Positions 1 to 8,338 are shown, numbered from the stretch's first letter. The stretch: DNA of 59,825 bases from Verrucomicrobiaceae bacterium UBA7681 (GCA_002482965.1 DLGZ01000011.1:1-59825), one strand, 5' to 3'. Made by a program: numbers and translations. Notes: generated by a model not told the origin, from the sequence alone.

Positions 1-2
1 AT

Positions 3-725
3 TTTATCGGCTACAACGTGCAGGTCGCCGTGGATGCAAAGCATGATCTCATCGCCGCCGTGGAAGTGGTGCAGTCGGCCAGTGATCGCGGCGAGCTTGG
101 CGCCATCGCCCTGGCCGCGAAGGCCGAACTCAATGTGCCCGGCCTGGAGGTGGTCGCCGACAAAGGCTACCACTCGGCAGATCAGCTCGAGGCCTGCGAG
201 ACCGCCAACATCGCCACGTACGTGCCTGCGCAAGGCAGCACCAGCGGGCGCAGCAGCAAGGACGGCACTGTGGTGTTTGCCAAGGAGCGCTTCAGTTACG
301 ACGCAGCGGCCAACGAGTATCAATGCCCCGGAGCAGAACGCCTCAAGCTGCGGGGCACCTGCAGACGGAACAATGACAAGCGGCACATGATTTATGCCAA
401 TGCCGCCGCATGCCGGAAGTGCCCGCTGAAGGCCCGGTGCACCACCGGATCATACCGGACGATCCATCGGCTGCCCAATGAAGCAGTGCTGGAGCGGGCC
501 GCCGCACGGATGGCCGGAGCAGCTGGGATCAGCGCACGCAGACGTGAGGTGGTCGAGCATGTGTTTGGCACGCTCAAGCAGTGGGGGCATGGTGACTTTT
601 TGACCCGCGGGCTGGAACGAGTGCGCGGAGAGTTCCATCTCAGCGCCCTGGCCTACAACCTCAGACGCGCGCTCAATCTCAAAGCGATGAGCGAACTGCT
701 TGGAGCTTTGCCCAAGGCGGCGTGA
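3..725 (+). CDS. IS1182-like transposase, C-terminal part (5' cut by window edge)
   Basis: The frame is open from the window edge and reads F-I-G-Y-N-V-Q-V-A-V-D, which matches the start of the DDE catalytic domain of IS1182/IS5-type transposases, so the GTG at 18 is not a true start. Further motifs are VVADKGYHS (second catalytic Asp region), a cysteine-containing block around codons 110-140, and REVVEHVFGTLKQW near the C-terminus carrying the catalytic Glu. The protein would cut and rejoin DNA at the element ends. The visible 3' part is intact to the TGA stop. Element ends cannot be placed because the left half is missing and no obvious terminal repeat is visible downstream. Family is confident; whether the whole element is intact is unknown. 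Confidence 0.85.
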   Translation, partial: FIGYNVQVAVDAKHDLIAAVEVVQSASDRGELGAIALAAKAELNVPGLEVVADKGYHSADQLEACETANIATYVPAQGSTSGRSSKDGTVVFAKERFSYDAAANEYQCPGAERLKLRGTCRRNNDKRHMIYANAAACRKCPLKARCTTGSYRTIHRLPNEAVLERAAARMAGAAGISARRREVVEHVFGTLKQWGHGDFLTRGLERVRGEFHLSALAYNLRRALNLKAMSELLGALPKAA

Positions 726-1003
726 AGGGGGCAAACTCCCGGCAGCGAGCCGCAAAGACCTCCCGCAGCGCATGGCAGTGCGTTTTTTAGACCTGCAGCA
801 GCAAACCGGCGTCGGAAAACGAGATTTCCCGCAAGCGGAACCAGATTTTAACCAGCGTCCAAATGGAATGCTTCGAGAGGTGTTTTCACACAGCCTGTAA
901 AGCCGGGACTACAAAACGTGCGCTGGATCGTTCGATGCACTCAGCCCTTATGGGGGCGTTCGGCCCAATCTTCTTTCATGAACAAGACCTGGACATCGCC
1001 GTG
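726..1003. other. Intergenic stretch after transposase
   Basis: No convincing gene. An open plus-strand frame of about 80 codons ends in TGA just before the DUF1552 stop, but it lacks a supported start and I do not recognise it. The right end of the insertion sequence probably lies here; I cannot define its inverted repeat. Confidence 0.3.
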
Positions 1004-2302
1004 TTATGTCAGGCCTGAGAGTGTGCCGGTGCTGGAGCCGAACTTGTCGGACTCGACGCCGAGGCGTTGGAGGAGAGAGACGAACAGGTTGCTGAGGGGG
1101 AGGTTGTTGTCGCGTTTGAAGGCGAGGTGCTGGCCGTGTTTGAAGCCGCCGCCGGCAAGGAGGATGGGGAGGTTGTAGTTGTCGTGGGTGTTGGCGTCTC
1201 CCATGTTGCTGCCGAAGAGGACCATGGTGCGGTCGAGGAGGCGGGCTTCGTCTTCGCGTTTGGCAGCGAGGGTTTGAATGAGTTTTTTGAAGAGGCGCAT
1301 TTGTTCGCGATCGGCTTCGGCGAGCTGGCGCACTTTTTCTTCGGACTGACCGTGATGGCTGAGGCCGTGATAGCCTTCGGTGGTGTTGTCAGCGCCGGGT
1401 AGATGGAAGGCGGGGGTTGCGAAGGCATCGACCATGAGGGTGACGATGCGGGTGGAGTCGGACTCGAACGCGAGTTGGGCCATGGAGAGCATGAGATCGA
1501 GCTTTTCGAAGATGAGTTTTTTGTCCTGGATGTCTTTGGGCTCGGGCTGGGTGGCGATGGGCTTGGGTTTGAGCTCCCATTCGCGTGCGGTGAGGAGTCG
1601 CTCTTCGACTTCACGGACTGAGGTGAGGTATTGATCGAGGCGCGCACGGTCGGTGCTGCCGAGGTCGCGGCTGAGGCGCTTGGTTTGGTCTAAGAGCGTG
1701 TCGAGGATGCTGCCGCGTTCGTCGAGTTGCTGGAGTTGTTTTTTGACTGCGGCGGGATCGCCTTGGACGAACATGCGGCGGAAGAGGGCGGGTGCGCTGT
1801 CTTCTGCTGGGAGGAGGACGCCGTCGCGGGTCCAGGAGAGGCTGCGGTTGGCTTTGTCGATGTTGACGCCGAGGTTGAGAGTTGGGTAGCGCGTCTGCTG
1901 GCCGAGTTTTTCGGCGATGTATTGATCGAGGGAGATTTGATTGCGGAAGCCGCTCTTGGTGGGGCCGCGTGCGGCGGTGAGGAAGCAGTTCTCGGCGCTG
2001 TGGCCGCCGTTGACGTCGGGGTGAGATGTGCCGCTGAAGAGGGTGAACTCGTTGCGGACGTCGCTGAGGGTGGCGAGGGTGGGGGAGAGTTCGTAGTCGC
2101 GGCCGGTGGTTTTGGGGAAGAAGGGTTTGGGGAGAAAGCCGAGGTTGTTGGAGATGATGAGGAGGCGCTGGGGTGGTTTGACTTGTGCGGCGCGTCCGAA
2201 CACTGGGCGCAGGCATTCCAGCATCGGCAGTGCGAGTGTCACGCCGGCGCTGCGGAGGAAGCGGCGGCGTGAGAGGGAGTTGGCGATGTGGGGAGCGTTC
2301 AT
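1004..2302 (-). CDS. DUF1552 family Tat-exported protein
   Basis: The 432-aa product starts with a twin-arginine-type signal (SRRRFLRSAG at residues 10-19, then a hydrophobic run ALPMLE), so export through the Tat system is predicted. The body matches the DUF1552 family, which in Planctomycetes and Verrucomicrobia is almost always encoded next to a DUF1592/cytochrome protein; the pair is thought to act in the periplasm but the reaction is not established. Residues such as FSGTSHPDVNGGHSAE and LFGSNMGDANTHDNYNLP are typical of the family and resemble DUF1501 or alkaline-phosphatase-fold proteins. The expected partner lies upstream at 3468-5987 but is separated by about 1.1 kb of repeats and an opposing gene pair, so the ancestral operon is split. 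Family assignment is firm; function is unknown. Confidence 0.9.
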   Translation of the reverse strand: MNAPHIANSLSRRRFLRSAGVTLALPMLECLRPVFGRAAQVKPPQRLLIISNNLGFLPKPFFPKTTGRDYELSPTLATLSDVRNEFTLFSGTSHPDVNGGHSAENCFLTAARGPTKSGFRNQISLDQYIAEKLGQQTRYPTLNLGVNIDKANRSLSWTRDGVLLPAEDSAPALFRRMFVQGDPAAVKKQLQQLDERGSILDTLLDQTKRLSRDLGSTDRARLDQYLTSVREVEERLLTAREWELKPKPIATQPEPKDIQDKKLIFEKLDLMLSMAQLAFESDSTRIVTLMVDAFATPAFHLPGADNTTEGYHGLSHHGQSEEKVRQLAEADREQMRLFKKLIQTLAAKREDEARLLDRTMVLFGSNMGDANTHDNYNLPILLAGGGFKHGQHLAFKRDNNLPLSNLFVSLLQRLGVESDKFGSSTGTLSGLT

Positions 2303-2339
2303 TGGACAATTAGAGGGCAGTGAGTTGGCGGCACGTAGG

Positions 2340-2530
2340 CAGGTGTGTGGCGGGGCGTATTGCAGACGCTGCTGGTACCTGTTGGGTGTGGAGGAGTGGT
2401 GGGTTTGCTTCCCGGATTAATGGTGCATAACCCAGGGTCGCCTCGCTTAGGCTCGGCTGACCCTGGGCTGTACTCCGCAGCCCCTTTGGGGCTGGTGTAC
2501 GGCGGAGTGGAGTGGCGTAGGATGGTGTCA
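2340..2530 (+). repeat. R1 intergenic repeat, copy A
   Basis: First of five copies of a ~200-bp intergenic repeat. Conserved blocks in order: GCAGACGCTGCTGG, GGGTTTGCTTCCCGG, a stem made by ACCCAGGGTC and GACCCTGGG, then GCAGCCCCTTTGGGGCTG, which is itself a hairpin, and CGGAGTGGAGTGGCG. Reading frames across it are not protein-like and I treat them as spurious. It lies directly upstream of the DUF1552 start and is followed by copy B in the same orientation. The 2303-2869 gene-free stretch consists of copies A and B plus a decayed gene start at 2767-2828. Confidence 0.85.
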
Positions 2531-2551
2531 GCTTGCGAAGTGAACGTGCGG

Positions 2552-2750
2552 GCAGATGCGGAGCGGGGCGTTTTGCAGACGCTGCTGGTGGGAGTTGGGT
2601 GCAATGGAGCGGTGGGTTTGCTTCCCGGCAGGGTGTTGCGATACCCAGGGGAGCACTCGCTAAAGCTCGGCACCCCTGGGCTGTATTACGCAGCCCCGTT
2701 GGGGCTGGTGTACGGCGGAGTGGAGTGGCGAAGGACGGTGTCGGAAAGAT
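2552..2750 (+). repeat. R1 intergenic repeat, copy B
   Basis: Second copy of the same repeat, in direct tandem with copy A. It has TTTTGCAGACGCTGCTGG, GGGTTTGCTTCCCGGC, the CCCAGGGG/CCCCTGGG stem, GCAGCCCCGTTGGGGCTG and CGGAGTGGAGTGGCGAAGGA. Stem bases that differ from copy A differ in pairs (GGGT with ACCC in A, GGGG with CCCC here), so pairing is kept. Confidence 0.85.
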
Positions 2751-2766
2751 ATGCGACTTTGTGACC

Positions 2767-2828
2767 TCGATGGGAGGTCGCAAGGAGTAGCAACGGGAGA
2801 GAAAATAGGCAATGTAGGGGGGATTCAT
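2767..2828 (-). pseudogene. Decayed duplicate of the DUF1552 gene 5' end
   Basis: Read on the minus strand from the ATG at 2828, the first 17 codons give MNPPYIAYFLSRCYSLR, against MNAPHIANSLSRRRFLR for the intact DUF1552 gene starting at 2302. That is 10 of 17 residues and about 33 of 51 bases identical without gaps. The frame continues into repeat copy B, so it is not functional. It looks like a remnant of the 5' end of a DUF1552 gene, left on the far side of the two R1 copies. It could instead derive from a different DUF1552 paralogue. Confidence 0.55.
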
Positions 2829-2869
2829 TGAACTTTGACTTTGTATATTCAAACGGTTAACCTTGGCCC

Positions 2870-3076
2870 ATGACTCTCAGCGAAATCCTGCCATCGGCCC
2901 TGTTGCTGCCGGCGGCCGACAAGCTTCGTTTGATTCGCTTTCTGGCGGTCGATATTGATAACGAAGACAGCATCACGCCTCTGGAGCATGGTCGCACTTA
3001 TGCGCTTCAATCTCCTCAGTTTGAGGATGGGGCGGCGCAGGCTTTGTTGGGAATTCTTGAAGCCAACCGGCATTGA
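2870..3076 (+). CDS. Small protein paired with retropepsin-like protease
   Basis: A 68-aa acidic, mostly helical protein starting MTLSEILPSALLLPAADKLRLI. It resembles short proteins I recall from cyanobacterial genomes (LPaaDKLrLIrfLa ... PLepG.tY ... SP...gAA..L) that precede a retropepsin-like gene; that family memory is established pattern rather than proof. The stop is at 3076 and the next gene starts at 3084, so the two are probably co-transcribed. No DNA-binding motif is evident. It could be an accessory, inhibitor or antitoxin-like partner of the protease; the sequence does not decide this. Both genes run opposite to all surrounding genes, which suggests later insertion. Confidence 0.7.
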   Translation: MTLSEILPSALLLPAADKLRLIRFLAVDIDNEDSITPLEHGRTYALQSPQFEDGAAQALLGILEANRH

Positions 3077-3083
3077 ATCAACG

Positions 3084-3467
3084 ATGCGATTTTCATACGA
3101 TGCAAGGCAACGCCCGATGTTGCCGATCACATTGAAAAATGGCGGTTCAGCCGAGGAATTCGCGGCATTGGTGGACAGCGGGGCGGACGTCAACGTTCTG
3201 CCGTGGACTGCAGGTTTGAAGTTGGGATTGGTATGGAATCCGAACAAAGCAACTCTTCGCATTGCTGGAGTACCGAGTGGTGCGGTGGCCATGGCAGTGA
3301 TGCTGACGGCTGACTTTGGCGAGTTCAGCGGAATCACGCAGGCATTCGCATGGTGCAATTCCGACCATGTGCCTCTCGTGCTTGGGCAGACCAATTTTTT
3401 CATGGAGTTCGACATTTGTTTCTTCAATTCCAGAAAAGAGTTCCAAGTGGTGCGCAAGGCTGGCTGA
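3084..3467 (+). CDS. Retropepsin-like aspartic protease
   Basis: A 127-aa single-domain protein. The hallmark is ALVDSGADVNVLP with catalytic D31-S32-G33, the D-T/S-G-A motif of retroviral-type aspartic proteases, followed by the expected beta-rich segment and a C-terminal VPLVLGQTNFFMEFDICF that matches the second family signature (xxLGxxxFxxxxxxxF). One catalytic Asp per chain implies it works as a homodimer. I chose the ATG at 3084 rather than upstream ATGs in the same frame because those overlap the 68-aa gene and encode no protease-like sequence. Its stop at 3465-3467 directly abuts the stop of the convergent DUF1592 gene. No signal peptide, so it is probably cytoplasmic; substrate unknown. 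Confidence 0.8.
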   Translation: MRFSYDARQRPMLPITLKNGGSAEEFAALVDSGADVNVLPWTAGLKLGLVWNPNKATLRIAGVPSGAVAMAVMLTADFGEFSGITQAFAWCNSDHVPLVLGQTNFFMEFDICFFNSRKEFQVVRKAG

Positions 3468-5987
3468 TCACTTTTGGGGACTGGCTGTTTCAGAAGAACA
3501 ACCGAGGAAGATGCGGCTTTGGATGAGGGCGTGGAGGAGATCGCGGATGGGGTAGTTGTTTTTGGCGCAGGCGTTGAGGAGGGATTCGATTTCGGGGCGG
3601 TCGGAGAAGCGGACGGGGGTGCCGGTGGCGTAGATGGTGAACTGATGGAGGAGGTTGCGGGCGAGCTGGCGGGGGTCGGTGGCGATGAGGGTTTTGAGGT
3701 CGTTGATGTTATTGAAGGTGCGGCCGTCGAGGAGTTTGCCGGTGGTGTCGACGGGGGTGGCGAGGGTGTAGCTATAACTGTGGCCGGCGCGGTCGATGCC
3801 GGTGATGCGCTGGCCTTCTTCGAGGCCGCGGTATTGGGTGCGCCAGCCGCCGAGGATGTCGAAGTTTTCGAGGGCGAGACCGACGGGATCGAAGCGGGCG
3901 TGGCAGGCGGCGCAGGATTTGGATTTGGTGTGGAGGGCGAGGAGTTCGCGGATGGTTTTGGCACCGCGAATGTCGGGCTCGACGGCGGGGACGCTGGTGG
4001 GTGGGGGCGGGGGTGGCTGGCCGATGAGGCGCTCCATGACCCAGGCGCCGCGTACGACGGGGGAGGTATTGGTGCCGTTGGCGCTGACTTTTAAAACGGC
4101 TGCCTGAGTGAGGAGGCCGCCGAGGGGGCTGTCCTTGGGCAGGGTGACTTTGCGCATGGCGGAGCCAGTGAGTGGTGGAAGCTGGTAGTGTTTGGCGAGG
4201 CGGTCGTTGGCGAAGACGAAGTCTGTTTTTACCAGGACGCTGGCGGGCAGGTTGTCGCGGATCATCGCGGTGAAGAAGGTGCGGGTTTCGCGCTCCATGC
4301 TTTCCACGAGGTATTCATCAAAGCGGTATTCGGGGAAGAGGCGGATGTCGGGATCGTCGCGGCGGATGTGGCGGAGGTTGAGCCAGCAGTCGGTGAAGTT
4401 TTTGACGAAGCGGTCGAAGCCTGCGCTGGCGATGAGGCGTTCGGTTTCTGCGCGCAGGACTTGCGGGTCGCGGAGTTGTTTGCGCTGGGCCAAGTCCATG
4501 AGTTTGGCGTCAGGGCGTGAGTTGGTGAGGAAATGGGAGAGGCGGGAGGCGATGGCGAAGTGATCGTCGGGCTTCACGGGTTCGCGGACGTAGATGAAGT
4601 CGCCGGAGGCGAGGAAGGCTTTGTAGCCTGCGAGCATGGCCTCGCTGAAGGGAGCGTTCTTGGCGAGCTGCGTCTGAATGAGCGCATCGAACATTTGTAA
4701 GTCTTCCTCGGGCACTGGCTCGCGGGCGGCGAGTTTGACGAAGCGGCGCAGCAGGCGTTTGGCGTCTTGCTGAGGGTCCTTGGGTTTTACTTCAACGCCG
4801 AGGTCATCAAAGAGGACGCGGTGGGAGGGAGGAGGCCAGGTTTGTGATTCAATGGGGCCTTCGATTTCGAGCCATTGAACGGCGAGGCCGGGCTGACCGC
4901 CTTCTGGAAAAGGTGGGTAGCGGTAGGTGGGGGCGGAGCCGTTGGGGTTCATGGCCAGCGGCATGGGCTGGCCGAGCAGGCTGTACTCGATGGCTTCGCC
5001 TTCGCGCAGTCGGACGGTGGTTTCATAGACACGCTTTTCGGGCTGGATGTCGATGATGCCGCCGGAGTCGTGGACTTCATTGATGATGTCCACGCCGGCA
5101 GGCTTGCGAGTGCGGAAGGTCATGGGCAGGGGCTGCTTGGCGGGGAGCAGCACAAAGCCAGGCTGCTGCAGTACGGCGCGGGCGGAGAAGCGTACCTTGT
5201 AGTTGCCGGTGCGTTTGGCGGTGAAGTGTTTGGGAGTTCCGAGGTAGGGCCAGCTTGCTGAGCGAAAGAGTGCCATCTCGATGGTTTCATCTTTGGCGAC
5301 GTCCTTTTCGGATTTATCACGCTGGCCTTTGAATTCCATGGCCTTGTTGTCGCGTGCGAAGAACATGGCCTCGCGATTGCCGAAGGTGCCGGTGCCGGGG
5401 AAGAGATCGGTGCCGACGGCGCGATATTTGATTGCCGGATGTGGTGCTGCTTCGGTGGTCATGGCCGTGTGCAGCGCGGCCTCTGCGGCGTCCAGATAGG
5501 CGACGAGCTGCACGCGGGACATGTCGAGCATGTCGGTGGTTTTGTTGAAGCGGTGGCCTTCGCGGTCTTCGGGGAGGATGTCGCGGATGTCGAGGTCCGG
5601 GAGTTGGAGGATGTCGCGAAGGTTTTGTTCGTATTCGTCGCGGTTCAGGCGGCGGAGAGGGCCGCGACCGTGGGCGAGGATGTCGGCGTGGTCGGCGGAG
5701 GTGATGGAGGCGGAGAGGGATTTGACGAGTTCGGCGCGGTCTGGCTGGGGTAGGTCTTCGGCCTTGGGTGGCATCTCGCCTTTTTCGACGCGGTCGTAGA
5801 TACGGATCCAGCGGTCGCGGGTGGCGGGCGTGGTGAGATCAAAGGGCAGTGCCGTGAGATCGAGGCTGCCTTTGGTGTTGTCCTTGTCGTGGCATTCGAG
5901 GCAGCTTTGCTCGATCTGGGGTGGGGCTGATTGAGGCCATGCCGCAGAGATCGGGAAAAGACAGAGGATGAGGAGGGTGCGGTTCAT
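3468..5987 (-). CDS. DUF1592/DUF1588/DUF1585 planctomycete-type cytochrome protein
   Basis: The 839-aa product has a signal peptide (MNRTLLILCLFPISAAWPQ), then a PSCyt1-type heme motif CLECH at residues 29-33, followed in order by DUF1587, DUF1595, DUF1592, DUF1588 and DUF1585-like regions. A second CxxCH (CAACH, about residue 692) lies in the DUF1588 region. It is predicted to be a periplasmic heme protein; the family is abundant in Planctomycetes and Verrucomicrobia and its reaction is not established. I use the ATG at 5987, not the longer frame: it overlaps the upstream stop as ATGA and is preceded by GGAGGTG. The usual partner DUF1552 lies downstream but is now separated by an insertion. 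Confidence 0.93.
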   Translation of the reverse strand: MNRTLLILCLFPISAAWPQSAPPQIEQSCLECHDKDNTKGSLDLTALPFDLTTPATRDRWIRIYDRVEKGEMPPKAEDLPQPDRAELVKSLSASITSADHADILAHGRGPLRRLNRDEYEQNLRDILQLPDLDIRDILPEDREGHRFNKTTDMLDMSRVQLVAYLDAAEAALHTAMTTEAAPHPAIKYRAVGTDLFPGTGTFGNREAMFFARDNKAMEFKGQRDKSEKDVAKDETIEMALFRSASWPYLGTPKHFTAKRTGNYKVRFSARAVLQQPGFVLLPAKQPLPMTFRTRKPAGVDIINEVHDSGGIIDIQPEKRVYETTVRLREGEAIEYSLLGQPMPLAMNPNGSAPTYRYPPFPEGGQPGLAVQWLEIEGPIESQTWPPPSHRVLFDDLGVEVKPKDPQQDAKRLLRRFVKLAAREPVPEEDLQMFDALIQTQLAKNAPFSEAMLAGYKAFLASGDFIYVREPVKPDDHFAIASRLSHFLTNSRPDAKLMDLAQRKQLRDPQVLRAETERLIASAGFDRFVKNFTDCWLNLRHIRRDDPDIRLFPEYRFDEYLVESMERETRTFFTAMIRDNLPASVLVKTDFVFANDRLAKHYQLPPLTGSAMRKVTLPKDSPLGGLLTQAAVLKVSANGTNTSPVVRGAWVMERLIGQPPPPPPTSVPAVEPDIRGAKTIRELLALHTKSKSCAACHARFDPVGLALENFDILGGWRTQYRGLEEGQRITGIDRAGHSYSYTLATPVDTTGKLLDGRTFNNINDLKTLIATDPRQLARNLLHQFTIYATGTPVRFSDRPEIESLLNACAKNNYPIRDLLHALIQSRIFLGCSSETASPQK

Positions 5988-6967
5988 CGGTTCACCTCCA
6001 GGCATTGGTTTGCACGCTCGGTGTCATAGGCATGAACGTGGGTGATGCGCATCTCCTCCAGCTTGGTGCGGGGATCGATGGCGCCTTCGATCTGATCCAC
6101 CAACTGGTCGCGAGTGAGGCGCCAGATGACTTTGCCATCGGGGCTGATTTCGGCGAGCAGGTCGCGGCCTTCGTCTGCCTGCTGCAGATGATAATCACCA
6201 CAGGCGATGAGGACATTGCCATTGCTCAACTGCGACATGCCGAGGAGGTAGCGACAGGAGAGACCGAGGTCCTCGCGGGTCCAGCATTGCTGAGCTTTGC
6301 CGGATGCATCGAGATGCAGCAACTGGCAGCCGGTGGAGGTGGAGACGAACAGGGAGCCATCCCCTGATTGCAGCACAGCGAAGGACTTCTTCGTGGTGGG
6401 CGTAGGCTTCAGCAGAGGCTCCAGTGAGATGGCCTGCTGAATCTTGCCTGTTTGTACCTGCACCTTGAGCAGGGTTTTGCGAGCGTACTGGGCGACCCAA
6501 AAGGAGTCCTGACCCCGGATGGGGCGGATCATGCGATAGCGGAAGTGAAGCGGGTCGGCGGCGAGATCTGGCAGGGGCGTTTCGCTGATGACGGATCCAC
6601 TGCGGTCCACCACACGGATCTGGCACGCGCCGCTGTCCATGAGGGCGAACTTCGACCCGCCATCGAGAACGGCACAACTGCTGGCCTCGGTGCCGCTGGC
6701 TGCTGTGCGGGCGGGGTGGTCCAGCACGAGCTTGTGGGCTGAGTCGAAGACCGCAAGGCCACCCCGATGGGCGTAGGCGATGCCACCATCAGGCAGACGA
6801 CAGGCATCGTAGATGCCGATGTGGCGCGGGTGCTTCAGAATGTCGGTTACTTTGCCAGCGCGGTTGATCTCGATGACCTGGGTATCTGCGGCGAGCAGGA
6901 AACGCTCTTCGGCGTGCAAGGATGCGAGCAGGCAGGCGAGCGTGAGGATGAAGGGCGTGAGTTTCAT
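5984..6967 (-). CDS. Secreted beta-propeller (NHL/PQQ-like) protein
   Basis: A 327-aa protein with a signal peptide (MKLTPFILTLACLLASLHAEE) and repeated blade-like strands such as VIEINRAGKVTDIL, LLHLDASGKAQQCW and LLAEISPDGKVIW, each ending in the I-x-x-x-G-K-V type turn typical of propellers of the arylsulfotransferase/NHL/PQQ group. About six blades would fit. No catalytic motif is visible, so binding or scaffold use is likely. It overlaps the IclR gene upstream and the DUF1592 gene downstream by 4 bp each (ATGA), so all three are translationally coupled. Role in the pathway is inferred only from this operon. Confidence 0.75.
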   Translation of the reverse strand: MKLTPFILTLACLLASLHAEERFLLAADTQVIEINRAGKVTDILKHPRHIGIYDACRLPDGGIAYAHRGGLAVFDSAHKLVLDHPARTAASGTEASSCAVLDGGSKFALMDSGACQIRVVDRSGSVISETPLPDLAADPLHFRYRMIRPIRGQDSFWVAQYARKTLLKVQVQTGKIQQAISLEPLLKPTPTTKKSFAVLQSGDGSLFVSTSTGCQLLHLDASGKAQQCWTREDLGLSCRYLLGMSQLSNGNVLIACGDYHLQQADEGRDLLAEISPDGKVIWRLTRDQLVDQIEGAIDPRTKLEEMRITHVHAYDTERANQCLEVNR

Positions 6968-7782
6968 CGGGCGACGGCGCGGGGGTTTAAGGCTGCGGTG
7001 GCCATGTGGCCGGCCTGCTTCACCACAGGGGCGAGCTTGAGCATGCGCTCCTCGCTGAGGCGCTGACTGGGGCCGGTGATCCAGAGGCTGGCGATGGCGT
7101 GGCCTTCGTCATCGAAGATGGGAGCGGCGAGGCAATTGTGGCCTTCGAGGTGTTCGCCAGCATCGACGGCGTAGCCTTGGGCGCGCACGAGGTCGAGGCA
7201 CTTGAGGAAGTCTTTGCGATTGGCGATGGTCCAGGGCTGGAAGCGTTCGAACTTCATGCCGGCGATGATTTCGTCGCGCTCAGCTTCCGGGGTGAAGGCG
7301 AGGATGACCTTGCCGGGGCCGCTGGTGTGAATGGGGAAGCGGGTGCCGCGCTCGACGTAGAATTTGATCATGGCGCGGCCGATGACGCGCTCCAGCACGA
7401 TGCCCTCGAAGCCGCTGAGGATGCCGAGGTGGGCGGCCTCGCCGGTTTGGTCGCTGAGCCAGCGCATGGTGGGGAGTGCGGCCTCGGTGAGGGGGATGTC
7501 ATCGATGACGGGCTGGCAGAGTTTGAGCATGGCGGAGCCGATGCTGAAGCGCTTTTCTGCATCGCGCACAACGTAGCCATGGGAGACGAGGGACTGGGTG
7601 ACGCGATAGACGAAATTGACGGAGAGTTTGAGGGCCTCGGCGATTTCGGAGAGCGTGAGGCCTTGGGGATGGCCGCCGAGGCATTGGAGCACGGCCAGGG
7701 CGCGGTCGAGGCTCGGGGTGCTGAAACCGGAGTCGTGGACGGGGGCCTTGGGCTTGCGGCGGGGTGAACGGGTGGCGGGCAT
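6964..7782 (-). CDS. IclR family transcriptional regulator
   Basis: A 272-aa protein with an N-terminal winged HTH (about residues 25-75; LTLSEIAEALKLSVNFVYR is the helix-turn-helix) and a C-terminal IclR effector domain (about 95-260, with GLSxF-like VERGTRFPIHTSGPGKV and a Cys in the CLAAPIFDDEGHAIASLWI strand region). IclR proteins are dimeric regulators of catabolic genes that respond to small organic acids or sugars. It is the first gene of the operon with the propeller and DUF1592 genes, overlapping the next by 4 bp, so it probably regulates this operon and itself. The ligand cannot be told from sequence. Confidence 0.92.
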   Translation of the reverse strand: MPATRSPRRKPKAPVHDSGFSTPSLDRALAVLQCLGGHPQGLTLSEIAEALKLSVNFVYRVTQSLVSHGYVVRDAEKRFSIGSAMLKLCQPVIDDIPLTEAALPTMRWLSDQTGEAAHLGILSGFEGIVLERVIGRAMIKFYVERGTRFPIHTSGPGKVILAFTPEAERDEIIAGMKFERFQPWTIANRKDFLKCLDLVRAQGYAVDAGEHLEGHNCLAAPIFDDEGHAIASLWITGPSQRLSEERMLKLAPVVKQAGHMATAALNPRAVAR

Positions 7783-7800
7783 TTTCTATATGCTAAAGTT

Positions 7801-7817
7801 GTTTCACAGGTAGAAAC
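7801..7817. promoter_or_regulatory. Candidate IclR operator
   Basis: An inverted repeat GTTTC-7 nt-GAAAC lies 19 bp upstream of the IclR start codon, overlapping the probable promoter. IclR family proteins often bind such GAAAC/GTTTC-type palindromes. Position and symmetry are seen; binding is inferred. Confidence 0.4.
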
Positions 7818-8039
7818 GGGAGGGCTGGCGCTTTTCTTGCAGGCGGGTGCCAGGAGGGGAAAGTGGTGCGACGGGTAACAGGGGAAGTTACAAGTCGCGG
7901 TGTTTGAATCTGTCAGGCCATGGCTGTTCCACGCGCACAAGGATGTATCCAAAATCCACCCGGGAGGGAGGTTCATCGTTGGGCGGCGATCATCCGTTGA
8001 TGGCGGTCATCGGGAGTGTGGGAGCGTTGCCTGATCGCG

Positions 8040-8247
8040 AAGCCAATGCGCAGCGGAGTTTTTTGCAAACGCTGCTGGTGGGTGAGGGGTGCGACGGAGT
8101 TCTGGATTTGCTTGCCGATCGAGTATTGCCATACCCAGGGTCGCCTCGCTGAGGCTTCCTCCTTCGCTCTGCGAGCTTCGTAGGACACGCGGCTGACCCT
8201 GGGCTTAGTTACGCAGCACCTTTGGTGCTGGTGTGGAGGCGGAGTTT
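8040..8247 (+). repeat. R1 intergenic repeat, copy C
   Basis: Third copy of the repeat, with TTTTTTGCAAACGCTGCTGG, GGATTTGCTTGCCG, and the ACCCAGGGTC/GACCCTGGGC stem with a longer loop than the other copies (about 45 nt, holding its own inverted segment), then GCAGCACCTTTGGTGCTG. The last hairpin shows a paired change relative to other copies (CCCC/GGGG became CACC/GGTG), which argues that the structure is conserved. It lies in the 7783-8423 gene-free stretch between the IclR start and the end of the oxidoreductase-fold gene. The part from 7818 to 8035 holds nothing I recognise. Confidence 0.85.
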
Positions 8248-8338
8248 AGCGTCGAAAAATTGTGGCAAGCTGCGAGGACGGTTCAGGCGCGAAGAGCGCT
8301 TTCGAGAGTCTTGAGGGGTGAGTGCGCCGACCAGCCTG

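Noticed and set aside
2345..2764. Long frames across repeats R1 A and B on both strands
   Set aside because: They encode no recognisable protein, recur at every copy of R1 in whatever frame is open, and follow hairpin symmetry rather than codon use.
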